This document shows positions 13,010 through 25,100 of a stretch of 64,000 nucleotides of DNA, in pieces. The notes beneath the pieces were generated by a model that saw only the letters and a list, made by a program, of their open reading frames with translations, made no database searches and was not told where the DNA came from. The position numbers and the translations under genes are program-made. Numbering within the stretch: position 1 is the stretch's first letter; every line of letters begins with the position of its first letter. Source of the stretch: Chrysomallon squamiferum (taxonomy: Eukaryota; Mollusca; Gastropoda; Neomphalida; Peltospiridae); the NCBI GenBank assembly GCA_012295275.1, contig CM022671.1, positions 3,246,565-3,310,564 of the forward strand, given 5' to 3'.

Positions 13010-16000
13010 AATTTTAAATTCTTTTTAAATATACTGGTGCAGATGAAAATCATCATGGTGTGGTTGTTTGTGTGTGAAATGTAGAAATTTCATCCATTCT
13101 TTGAAATTTGTATGTGTTTCTAGAAATAAAAAATAAATTGATTGGTGCAGACTGTCACAAAAAAGGTCGTTAGAAAAAATAAAAAAAATCAATTCTTGGA
13201 AATATTTATTTAAAATTAATTTTTTTGTATATATAGTGAAATAATTAGCTTATGTAAAAGACAAAAGAAAGAAGGATGAAAAATCTGGCATTATTATTAT
13301 TATTAGTAGTAGTAGTATTTTTTTAAATTGGAAAATCAGTACACTGGTGGAGATAAGGATCAACATGTGCTTGTAATGTGAGAAAGCAAAAATAGATAAA
13401 TAAATGCATGATAACAGATGTAGATCATCATGGTTGATCATAACAGAGAGATAGTGAAAGGTTTAAAGAGCCAACACTGTTCAGTTAAATTTTTATATAT
13501 TCAAAAATACTAGTAAATAGATTTGTACATGAGATAATCATAGGAGGCAAGAGTTTGTTTATATATCAGAGAAAGAATGACAATGAATATGGCAAGAGCT
13601 ATAAAAAAAAATTGTCTTTTCATACTGATCATTCTGCAAACTGACAATTATAAAATGATAATAAGTAAATAAATTGAAATTTAAAAAATGTAAATTTGTT
13701 TTCCCATCACCAAAGCATTAGTCCAAATTGTCATCCTGTTGAATGTTATTTCTGATAAAGCTCATCTTACATGTTGTTACTTTATAATGGAATTTTACCA
13801 CATACAGCTTTTTAAACCATAAACCACAGACCATAAACTGGATTGATCCTGCAACCAAAGACTCTAAAAACCAGTATTTTAACTGCTTTTTTACAGCTCA
13901 TTCAGAGTTTTTATAATTAATATACAAATTTACATAAAAATATGAAATTCATGCTTAACGTGTTCACATGCCTCTGATTTATTTTATTTTACTTTTGCTT
14001 ACCAGCAGAAATATGTTTTTTTTTTTAATTGTTGATAAATGATATGTTTATATTTATTTATGTATTTATTTATTATATAAAACATTAAATATATTTTTTA
14101 TTTATTAATGTTTTAATTAACACAATATTTAACATTTTATACTGTTTCTAAAAAGATTCACATTATTTAACAATATGTCATGTCAATGCATTTTGATATT
14201 AACTGTAATCAGATTATGACATTTGATTTTACAAATGATAGTTTGAGATAAGAAACTTGTTGCCACACTATGCACTATTTTTATCAAGATGCAACAAAAT
14301 GTAGACTGACTGGAATTACTTAAGAAGTAAAGTTTAAATTTTAATGAAATATAAAATTATAACTTTATGACATTATAATATTTTAGGTTAAGTAATAAAA
14401 CCAATATGATTATAAACTAATTTTCAAGTAGCACGAACACGTTAAATACTAAATGCCATTAACTTCTTATTTTCCTGTGAAAATATGTTTATATTTGTGT
14501 GATGCTTATGTGTTTGGGAGCTCTTTTAAGATAAATAAACATCCATTTTTATTAGCTACTTTAAATAGAGTACGAAACTTTGAATAACACAGTCACACTA
14601 TATGTTAACAAAATTTGTAAAAAATGGTCATGAAAATTATCTAAGATATAACTGGCAAGTTGCATAAAATGTTTGTAAGTTACCTATTCATACATTTGGT
14701 TTTCATTAAAAAAATGGATTTCAAAGGGAGGTTTTTTGTTGCTATTTTTTTTAATTTAATATAATTCTCGTATAAAAAGTTTCATTTCTAGTTTCAGTTT
14801 ATCCTCATACTTTATTTATATCCATTTTATTTGTTTTGTTTGGATATAAATTTTATTGAAGAAGATATAAAAGATTAAATTTTAATAGTTTTTGTTACTT
14901 AATATATATACATCTGATGTATTTATTCTTCATTCACAAATACAGAGGAAATGTTTTTATCGAAATCAAATTTAGACCTTTGCATCCTGGCCCTAATTTT
15001 GCCAGTTGTATTGAAAAGGGATAAGACAATGATTGTATTCCACTTTATATGTAATATTTTACATATATTAGAATACACTTTCTTCATTTTTAGTAAAAGT
15101 TTACTAGAAAACATTATTAGTGCTGTAAATAAAACAAAAGTCATTAAACGATATTTGTTTTTTTTGTTGTTAATCATAGTCTGTTTCAATCTTCCATTTG
15201 TTTTGAGGTTTGGGTTTTTTAAATGTATTACATTAAAATTAACAAAATGAATTACCACTGAAAATGTTGCTTATCCTTGTACCAAATAAGATAATTTCAT
15301 TCCAAGGCGAAAAATAATAAAAAGTATCCATAAAAAATAAACATTTCTGTGAACTTTAATTAGCTGTGATTAAAACAGAAGAAACTTCATAATCATACAT
15401 ACATTTGTATTGAAGAAAGTATTTACTAACAGGTTATGTTGTTATTTCACAAATATTGATGTTAACAACAAAATCAAATAAAACAGAATAACACAAGTTC
15501 AGGATAATTCGAAGGATAGCCTATCTCCATTTGAAATCTTAGTTTTATTTACACTGCTGTGTATTTCCGTTTCAAGGACTGACTAAAAATATGTGCCACC
15601 AGTGAACTATTTTTTTTTTTTAAGAAAACAGAAATAACAGCATTTCACACAGTATCTAGATGATACCCTCTATCTGTTACACATACACTTGACCCACATC
15701 TTATGAAAATACAGGTTATGGCTGAGTGAACTGCTAATCGTATGCTTTCTACCCGGCATGCAATAATGGACTCATCTTCTGAGATGTTACAAGGTCAGCT
15801 TACGGAATAATTGAGCAAATCCCTACTAACAATTAAAATACAAGAACAGACATACACATTCACATCTATTTATTGCAAATTCAATCATGTAACAAGAATA
15901 ATATGAATTATTTTATTACATTTAGTACATATGAACAATACATGCATCACTAGGGCATATATTACAGTGTTACAGTACATGTTAGTATGTATATATATTC

Positions 16001-16723
16001 AGCCAAGTTCAGCTGGTGACTGTTCCACCAACATTACAGGGTTTGCTTAATCATTGCAACATCTGGATGTGTAATAGATGGGAGACAACTGCAGGAACAA
16101 ATATCAGCTTTATTACAAGAAGAGAGTAAGGAGAAGTGCTTCTAGATTCACATTGCTTGAATAAAAATATATAATTTTTTTAATTTATTAATTTTTTTTC
16201 TACAAGTATAGTCAGATCCATATTTTTCATTCATGCTATGTTTGGCATTTTCAGATTCAGAGCCCTGGTGTTGAGAGAGAAAAAGTATTTATCAGATATT
16301 TACCATATTTAAAAGAGCTGTTTAGTGATGCTGAGTGACTGAATAGTAGTTTTTAATAAAAAAATAAAAAAAAAAATACCCAAGTTACTATTGTTGCATT
16401 TATTTGTCCATAATATCTGTGGTAAACCAATTAACTATTTTTAAAAGCAAACAAAATGTTAGCTTGTAATTGTTACTGTATGAAAAAAAAATGAAATGGC
16501 AGCATGGAGATCAAAAACAGTTACTAGAATCACTAAGATAAATATATTTGCATGTGTTGGTTGATAACAGTGTACAAATCTGTAAGGTAGCTTGCAGTAA
16601 AAGAACAAAAAAAGCAAGTCACTGTATATATTTATATTTAATGGTTTTAGAGCTCCAATCTAGTGTTGAACAGTAAACAAAACAGCTCTGCAATGCTATT
16701 TCCAGGATGTATTCTGCTAACAT
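13010..16723. other. Intergenic / 3' UTRs, convergent junction
   Basis: Probably the 3' UTR of the PHD transcript and, on the other strand, of TRMT10C, with spacer between. Open frames on both strands at about 14923-15258 mirror each other in very AT-rich DNA and show no conserved motif, so I do not call them genes. A weak repeat of CTGGTGCAGAT-like words occurs at about 13035, 13143 and 13341. Confidence 0.5.
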
Positions 16724-18656
16724 TTAAAATCGTTTTTTGTATAATATTGCTGGATCATTGGCAATCTTTCGTTTTGGTACATGCTGCAGTGCTTTGTTCC
16801 AGTCATTGCTTTCTTTCAACTCAAGCATAATTTTTACAACCTGGTCAATGGTCAGACTTTTACTCCCTTGAGACCATCTGAAAAAAATAAAAATAAAAAT
16901 AAAAAATAAAATGTTTGTAAAAAATGTTTAAAAGGTTGTTTATTAAACTACATTATGTTTTATATAAATGTTTCTTTTTTATTTTAAGTGCTTTTTTTTT
17001 TCTCTTTTGTTTTTTACCATTAGTTTGGGTTGTTTTCTTTATGCATTTAATAGAATATATCTTTTACTGAGGAATTCTGGTGCATGACAACTGAAATATC
17101 TTTACTGTTAGAATTATTGCAAAAAATCCTCTAATTTCATTTGCTAAAAAAAAAAAAAAAAAAATTTCATCTAACAACAAAAACATTTCTTACCATTATA
17201 AAAAATGTTTTATCTTGCTTAATTTTTGAAAGTAATATCAAATTTTATTATTATTATTCTGTATCTAGAAAATACTTCTTTAGGAACCAACTTATGGATT
17301 TTTTTAAATCACACTTACATGAGATGCTGATCCAGTGGAAACTTTGCCATCCTGATATTTTGTTCCTTAGCTTTGGCCATCGTAAATGGCTTCTGAGAGG
17401 TTTTGTCAACAAGACCACCAATAATGTAAACATCATCAGGATTAAATGACTTCAGTGTCTCTGGAGCATTGGGTGTTAAATAAACAACATTATTTCGTGG
17501 AAACAGATCCAGATAGTCACGTTCAGTCACTGTGAAAAGAAATGATTCAAGAGGACGCTCCACTGACCCCTTGTTCAGCATTCTCAAAATATGACCTTCA
17601 GGATCTGCATTGGTGAACATGAAGTGAAAAGGTTCAGTCACCAGTTTGTTGAAACCATAAGCCATCATGAGCTGAGTAACAAGATTCTGACAATCTTGCA
17701 CTCTCATGTGTTTCTCAAAACCTAAATCAAACACAAGAGGGAGGCCAAACAACATGGCATGAGCCAGACGTGCGTAACACATACGATTCATTGACGTTTG
17801 ACGAATGTGGAAGAAAAATGTATTTTTAGGTTCTCGTTCTACAGATTCTTGTTCTTTCTCTTCAGCTTCTTTTTTCAGTTTTTCTTCTTTCATCTTCTGT
17901 TTAGCCTTTTTCTTCTGCTCCATCTTTTCGATTTTGCGGAGGAATCTGTAACTTTTTCGGCGTGCTGTTGCTGAGCTATGTTCTAACATTTTCAACCAGT
18001 GTTCATCTGTCATGTTTTCTGGAACCTTCAGAAACATCAAAGCAATAATAATAATAAATTATAATTTATCAAAAGAGACTTAAATTTTTTAAACTCTTCT
18101 GATCATTTATATATTATGTTTTTTAATAGCTATATAGCTGAAAAGTAATAATTTCTTGGGGTTTTTTGTAAAATAGGTGGACATTTATAGTTATGATCAG
18201 TTAAAACCAGTATATAAAATAAAAAAGCAACATGCAAAATAAATTTTGTTCCTTATTAGAAATGATTTGAAGAGCTGAAGGTAATTTAAGAACATCCTAC
18301 AATTAAAAAATAGAAATTATAGTAGACAAACTTACAAAGGCACCCATATGAAGTAGAACTTCATATTCCATTTTTATAACCTTCAATTTCTTTTCTTTCT
18401 CAGCATCTAAAGAATTCAGAATTTCAGTGGCAGACTTGATATCCATTACTGTCTTTTTTTCACTTTCAACATCAGCTGCAGTGTGTTGGCTTTTTTTAAT
18501 AAGCAGAGTTGAACATTTTTGTGGATACGTGAATTTAGTCGACAAGTGTTTGTATCTATTGTCAAGAGAAGTTAAACATTGTCCCGTTTTTGTGATCAGT
18601 GAAATCTCATCAAGCACTGACCTGCAGAAGCGTTTCCAAGGCAACACCCTCAGCAT
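16724..18656 (-). CDS. TRMT10C: Mitochondrial tRNA methyltransferase / RNase P subunit 1
   Basis: Three coding exons on the minus strand: 18656-18336, 18025-17319 and 16877-16724 (stop TAA), giving 393 residues against about 403 in human. The N-terminus (MLRVLPWKRFCRSVL) is basic and amphipathic like a mitochondrial targeting peptide. A Lys/Glu-rich coiled segment follows at about residues 130-165. The C-terminal two thirds is the TRM10-type SPOUT methyltransferase domain, with NRMCYARLAHAMLFGLPLVFD-like core, VVYLTPNAPETL and YIIGGLVD (about 307-314). TRMT10C methylates purine 9 of mitochondrial tRNAs and, with HSD17B10 and PRORP, forms protein-only mitochondrial RNase P. Phases are 0 and 2 and agree at both junctions. 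The start is the first ATG after a likely UTR acceptor at about 18669. It is head-to-head with TXNL4B. Confidence 0.95.
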
Positions 18657-18669
18657 TTTTGCTGATTTC

Positions 18670-19356
18670 TAAAAAAACAACAAAAAAAAATAAATAAATA
18701 AATTTAATATAAATTATGTTAATGAAATTTAATCAAAAATTAAATTTTAACTATTTTAATTCATGTTACAATTATGTGCTTAGAATAAATATTTAATTCC
18801 TCACGCATTACATCAAACAAATAATTATAGGCCTACACTAAATAATTTTAAGTTTGAAATTCTGAGAAGGGCCATAACTTGTCCTGTAAATACTAAATAA
18901 AGGACACGGGATGGCGTGAAGGTTTTTCTGATCTTAAATTATTAAATTAATTCTCCAGGACATATCAGTTATAACCTGCAAATAAGAGAGAGAGAAAATT
19001 GTTAAATTGAAAACACAAAGAAGTTAATTCCAGTAAACCTTTTCCAAAGTATGCCTGTTTTAATAAATGCACAAATTCAACACGTGAGAAATGAAAATCG
19101 GAAACGGAAATACAATATGAATATGCATGGCATATCAATAAATGTAGTAAAATAATTAAATAAAAAGCCTGCTTATAACTCAGGAAATGTTGTTTTTAAT
19201 TGTTGCAAAATACATGGCTAATTTTAATTTATTGAGACGTTCTCTTTTTGCTGTCGTAAAAATATTTCGGTAAGATGGAAAAAGGTCGTGCTTCCGGGTC
19301 AGTTGTCAAATAGATGATAACAATGTTATTAGTTCAGTCTGAACATTATTTTAAAA
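18670..19356. promoter_or_regulatory. Divergent promoter region, TRMT10C / TXNL4B
   Basis: Under 700 bases separate the two start codons. An ETS-type CTTCCGGGT lies at 19291-19299 and an AAGATGG YY1-like word at about 19272-19278, both close to the TXNL4B start. A possible 5' UTR exon of TRMT10C lies between about 18975 and 19230, since the minus strand has an acceptor-like TTTGCAG at about 18975. Site assignments are by motif only. Confidence 0.45.
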
Positions 19357-20722
19357 ATGAGTTATTTACTGCCTCGTTTATCTACGAAAAGAGAAGTTGA
19401 CGAAGTAATTAGGAAAACAGAAGATCTTGTTCTTGTTCTTCGGTTCGGAAAAGACGATGACCAGAACTGTTTGCAACTCGATGACATAGAAAGTTTCAAT
19501 TTTAAATAAATAAATTACTGAATTAGTGAATTACAAAATAAAATATCGTAGACGTATACTCAGTACTGAATAGTGTATAGTTCTACATTTTATTTACCAT
19601 GTTTATTTCACTTTTACAAGTCTTATTTGATTTGAAATACATTCTAAATGCAATTTATAAATTTGTACATGTCTACTCCTGACAAAAATTATATTTTCAA
19701 ATGTTCCAACCATACTAAAAATATTCGATATATTATTATTATATTTCACCGACTTCAGTGTTTCATTATATTTATTAGGCTCTTTTAAAATCCATGTAAT
19801 ATAGCGAACTTAAAATTAAAGATATATTGTGGGAAACAACAAAATAATAAATAATAAATACAAATTATAATTTTATATTATTATTATTTTATTATATTAA
19901 AAAAATAAAAAGTAATAATAATATTATTATTACTTTTTAATTTATTTTATTATAATTATTATATTATTATTATTATTACTTTTTATTTATTTTTATTATT
20001 ATTATTTTTTTTTTTTTTTTTTTTTTTCATTTTCAGTTGGCAAAAGCTTCCCCAGAATTGGTCAACATGGCAGTTATCTATGTGGTTGATGTTGAAGAAG
20101 TTCCTGTATATATGACCTACTTTGATATAACTTTATACCCAGCTACAATATTTTTCTTCAATGCACAACACATTAAAGTGGACTGGGGGTAAGTACCTCA
20201 TGGAATGTATTTATATGGCAAATACAATTTTTATGAGTTTTTGCAAGATTAATGATTTCAATATGGCAACTGAATTATGTCCTGTGCCTGCAACTATTGC
20301 ACATCACTGTAACCACAGGCTGCAGTACATGTCATTAAATGTGCAAATATGCTTATAAAAATTGTTCATAGTAGTTAGAAAATACAGTAATTTCAGAGAT
20401 ACGAATGAAAAAAGTGTTGTCACTGAACCAAATACATTTTTTTAACTTTTTTTATTCACAAGAATTCTTTATTTTAATCAGTTAATTATTAATGTCAAAG
20501 TATTTTTTGTTCTTCTTTTGTAGTGATAAAGTTATTATTTATTGTTTTGTTTTCAGCACACCTGATCATACAAAATTTATTGGTAGTTTTAAAAGAAAAC
20601 AAGACTTCATTGATGTTGTGGAAACAATATATCGAGGAGCAATGAAAGGAAAGGTTATGGTTAAGAGTCCACTGGATCCACGAGACATCCCAAAATATGA
20701 ACTCATATATAAAGATATTTAA
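19357..20722 (+). CDS. TXNL4B: Thioredoxin-like U5 snRNP-associated protein (Dim1-like 2)
   Basis: Three exons: 19357-19488, 20037-20188 and 20557-20722, giving 149 residues, the usual length for TXNL4B. It begins [18 protein letters not shown] and carries the thioredoxin-fold core ([20 protein letters not shown], then [19 protein letters not shown]) and the family C-terminus [10 protein letters not shown]. Like other Dim1 proteins it lacks a CxxC redox pair. TXNL4B is a nuclear pre-mRNA splicing factor related to the U5 component TXNL4A. The exon 2/3 junction is a normal GT-AG in phase 2. The exon 1/2 junction is exact in phase and homology (QLDDI then LAKAS) only if exon 1 ends at 19488, where the intron starts GAAAGT instead of GTAAGT. 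Confidence 0.93.
19487..19496 (+). other. Non-canonical GA 5' splice site, TXNL4B intron 1
   Basis: The homology-defined end of exon 1 (ATA, Ile) is followed by GAAAGT. A single T-to-A change from the consensus GTAAGT explains it, and no other GT donor in exon 1 gives the right frame into the phase-0 second exon at 20037. GT further on at 19492 would shift the frame. Either a functional GA-AG intron, a base-call error or a loss-of-function allele. Confidence 0.7.
19845..20030. repeat. AT-only palindromic tract in TXNL4B intron 1
   Basis: Runs of AAT and ATT repeats are arranged as imperfect inverted repeats, for example AAAAAGTAATAATAAT followed by ATTATTATTACTTTTTAA around 19905-19945, and end in a poly-T run just before the exon 2 acceptor, where it doubles as the polypyrimidine tract. 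Confidence 0.8.
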
Positions 20723-22132
20723 AAAGAACTACATATACATAAAGAAATTATTCAGCAAATCTTAATTGTTATTAGAATACCTGGTGCATTATGCAGTCAA
20801 ACACAACAAAAGAAAAAAAAGCAAATATCTCAGGAGCATTTTTCACAATCTGGATTTTCAAGCATGTTCAAAATTATTATTTTTTTATAATCTGAATAAG
20901 ACTGCAGTAAACAACAGAATTAAAAATAACTAGAATCAGCAAAGCAGTGCCAGCTGTCTCAAAGATATGAAGAGGTTGATTGTAGAAAAAACCCAAACCA
21001 GCTGTGGAAGAGAAACTGGAACTTTCAGATATCATTATGGAATTAATCTGTGATAGTCCATCACTGATATAATTAATCTCTAACAGTGACTGCAGGCTAG
21101 TAATGAGATGTTTATTGTGATTAACAAAAATGAATTTTATGGAGTGGTAAATTACAGTTTCAAAACAGCTTTTAAAAACCCTTAATCTGGATGAAGAGAA
21201 CAAGACTGAATATGATGGGGTGCAACACTTGTTTTGTTGCAATAACAGAATTTAAATGCTCTCTTCTGATAGTCTTTGAGGTCATCTTTAGAACTGATAT
21301 CCACTGACAAAATTGTTATGTGTGTACTCTACAGTTTTGTAATCAAAACATTTGATAATTCATTACTATTGTATAAAATAAAAAATATTTTCTCAGTATG
21401 TTATTGTCACCAAATTATTATATACATTACATAAACTTTAGGCAGTTATAAGTAAAATGACAACCCATTTTCAATTCATTAATATGCTTTTTATTACATA
21501 CTCAGTATTAACAATAAATATTTATATTTCAAAATATTTTTTTATATATATACCTAAATAAAATTCTTAACATGCAATAAATCATAATTGATTATTTTGT
21601 TAAAAATTCAGTTCAAGATGTGCTGCTTCTAAACAGATCCCTGCTTATTTCTAACAAGCAGGTTTTACAGAATAATACTTCATGAACGGCAAATATACAT
21701 TTTTTTGTGGTTTTTTAGTTTTTTAAGACATCAGTTTCTGAGAGTGGTTTTGACTAATTGCATATTCTTATTTTATAATGCTATTCAAAGGGAAATATAT
21801 TTTTGATTTTGTCAAAGAGACTGTAGATCAGCTGTCCAGTGAGAAAATCTGAGACAGAATTTTCAGACAATAGGTGAGTATAATAATACTTCTTTGGTAT
21901 AAATTATAATGTATTTTGCAAGAAAGTGTATTTTAAAAACTAGCAGCAGTTGCAGAATTTTATCAGTGTGTTTGCACTTGGATGAATGCACATGAACAAT
22001 GAAGGTATTTCTATAAGGTGTGTGTGTGTTATGCATATAAAAATGTAGAATAATTGACAATCACATGAAATATTCACAAGTAGGTTATCACTATTAATGC
22101 TTTAACAACTAAGCGAACATATCCAAGTTTTA
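20723..22132. other. 3' UTRs between TXNL4B and ATRIP
   Basis: Convergent gene ends. The region probably holds the 3' UTRs of both genes. The open frame on the minus strand at about 20877-21242 lies downstream of the ATRIP stop, is low in complexity and has no conserved feature, so it is not called. Confidence 0.5.
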
Positions 22133-25100
22133 TCAGCTGCAGCCTGGTTTTGTGTCTGTGCTATCTTCTTCACTGTCTTGATTCAGCAGTTCATAATCAT
22201 CCTGAGGGAAATCCCACAGTTCAATCAGTGCTGACCCTGAAATTAAACAAAAATTTGATTCTACATTAATTCAACAATTTAAATACATTCTGTTTATTCA
22301 CAAATATATCTTCTGTATCTTTACACCAGTTTCTTAATAGCAAAGTATGACATAAAATGACAATGAAGCAAGCTGATGGTAATTCATTTTTAATTTATTA
22401 TTTCACTAAGAGAAGTGAACTGTTTTAACTGAAAAATTAGTAAATTATTGGAATGATTTACTGCATGTATTAGACTATAAAGGTTATTTCCTCATATCTT
22501 AAACATCTCAAATCAATGAAATAACAAAACCAATACGAATAATTGCAAACTAGACTGTCAGACTTACATTCATTGCTATAAAACTTTGACTTTGTCTTTA
22601 AAAGAGACACAAGGCCACACACCAGGCTGACATACTGATGCTGCACCTCCTGATGTTTGTCTGTGAACTGATCATCATGTTGTGATATCTGATGTAACAA
22701 CATCAGTCCCTTACACAACAACGTCAAATCATCGTCATTGGGGACAGCATGGTAATAATCCAACACACAACACAACATTGTAATAACTGACTGGATTATC
22801 TGCAATGTGACAAATAATTTCACTAAACAAAACATTAATTATTAACAACAGGTAATATTTTTGTGTTACAAAACATTTTTTAAATTGGACCCCCCAAAAA
22901 ACAACAAATGTTAATGACAAAATACTATCTCTACATTTAATCACATTCGTAGCATATTCATAGCAAAATGTTACATAAAACTAAAAAAAAAGCCTTAAAT
23001 TAAATAAAAAAAAATGTACCTCAATACTGCAATGGCAATCTGTATCAAGTAGAATTCTAACGTAACTGCCTTGGCTGCATGCAATATTACATATACAATT
23101 TATTACCTGAAATTTAAAATTTGTATAAACTTCAAAGGAATTGTTTCTACTATTAAAGGTTGACATTAAAATAATACCAAGAATATACACAGAGTTTGTT
23201 ATCTTCCCTTGATGACAACAGCATTTTGAAGATAAAAACATTTATGACTGGTCAGAAAACCATTGTAGATTGCTGAAGCTGTCTCTGTTTTTGGATGTAT
23301 AAAAACAATATAAAATATTCTTAACACACTGTGCCATTGTAAGTTCACTTGAAAGAACAATTCTAGCAAAATATTTCAAATTATTTTACAAACAGTCCTA
23401 TAATGTTCCATTTCAGATTATTAAACAAATCCATTATAATTACATCAAAATACTGAGTATTCACTTGACCACAAAGCTTAAGTCAGTTAAAATATTTGTC
23501 AAATATGCTTAAAACCTACTTCTTTATAGATAGCTATTTTCATCACAGTCTCAGTTTCTTCAAAGTTTTTTATACTTAGAAGATACATTGTCAGCAAAGG
23601 GCAGCTTTCTGCAAAAAATATAAGTTGCATATCGATAATCCACTAATTCAGGATTTATAAATAAAATTTAGAAAGCTATAAATAAATAGTGCTTGCATGA
23701 TAAATTTAAAAATAAATTTAGGAAACCACTTTGATTCATAACCTATCCACTTTTAATGCTGACATTCTACGTTTTAATCGGAGCCTTTTATTACGTAACT
23801 AATCTAACCTATTCTCTTGGTTTCTTTAGCTTGTCTTTTTTCAGTCTAAATTATAATTGTATTTTCTTTAAGACTTCTAAGCACAATTTTAGTATTTTAA
23901 TATATTTTAAATATACAACATTAGATATTTAACCTATCTAAGTATAAAGATTCAGATAAAATGTGATAGGATTACCTGACTTAGTACATAAAGAAGATGA
24001 AATCTGGGGTGAGTGACAAAGATGGCGTAACAACTTGACAGCGGCCAAAATAATGGATGGAAAATTCTCACATTCAAAGCAATTGTTAATCACACCTTGT
24101 GTTATAGCTGGTTTTAACCTGTTCACAGTGAATAAGTTAAAATAAGAGGAGAAACAAAATGGGTAGACGAAAAAAAATATAATGTATACAAAGTCACAGA
24201 AAAAAAGATTATAATAGTAATTTATACATTTTATTTTCAAAAATGAACATTTACTGATTATTCCTGATATTAACCTACCTTTCACAGTTCAAATCTGATA
24301 GAGGACTAGCAAGTGATAAAAATACACCCAGTGCTTCCAAAACTATAAGTGGATTACAGGTACAAGTCTGGAAATATAGGATATATTATTAAATGATTTA
24401 TAAATAAAATAAAAGTCTTAAATTTTTTTTAAAAATAATGATTACCATTAAACGAGATAGTTTTGTTTTATAATAAGTTTTCTTAAATGTGATATTTCTA
24501 TTTACTAAAGAACATAATTTATTTATGATTGCATATCATCCTATTTCATAAAAAAGTCTGGACCTCATTTTTTAGAATCCAGAAAATATAAAATGTAATG
24601 TTTACTTAATGATCTTCATTGTACTGTTTGTTTTTGGTTTATATTGTTTTTATTTACCTCCTGACCCTGTCCAGGGTTGGCTAGTCTTAGAACTTTCTGT
24701 AGCAGATTCATCTCTTCTAACTCATCAACAGAAATAACAGAACATGTCAAAGAGCTTTCACCTGAAGAAACACTACCAAGATCAGTCTCCATAGAAACAT
24801 GTTGAACCTGTTGAATTGTGTTTTTAAGACAATGAATCTTGTGTACGTTCTCAAACCACTTTTAAAATGCAACAAAACTTAAGTTCTGGCTATAAGCAAC
24901 CTATCATTTCTGTAACCAGTAAAAAATATTTTAAAGATGAAATGCTTTTTCTAAATTCAGGCTTATTTTAAGATATTCATAATAACTAGGTATGAAGATT
25001 TTCTTTTTTTGCATTACAGTATCTGCAACAGAAAAAATCTGAAGCAGCCTCTCTTAGGGCTACTTATCAGCTATGGATCTGATACATGGACTTTTCAAGA

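Noticed and set aside
14923-15258. Overlapping open frames of about 100 codons on both strands
   Set aside because: Very AT-rich, mirror each other, hydrophobic or Lys/Asn composition by chance, no splice logic or known motif.
20877-21242. Minus-strand frame of 121 codons after TXNL4B
   Set aside because: Lies downstream of the ATRIP stop, low complexity, no conserved feature; best seen as 3' UTR.
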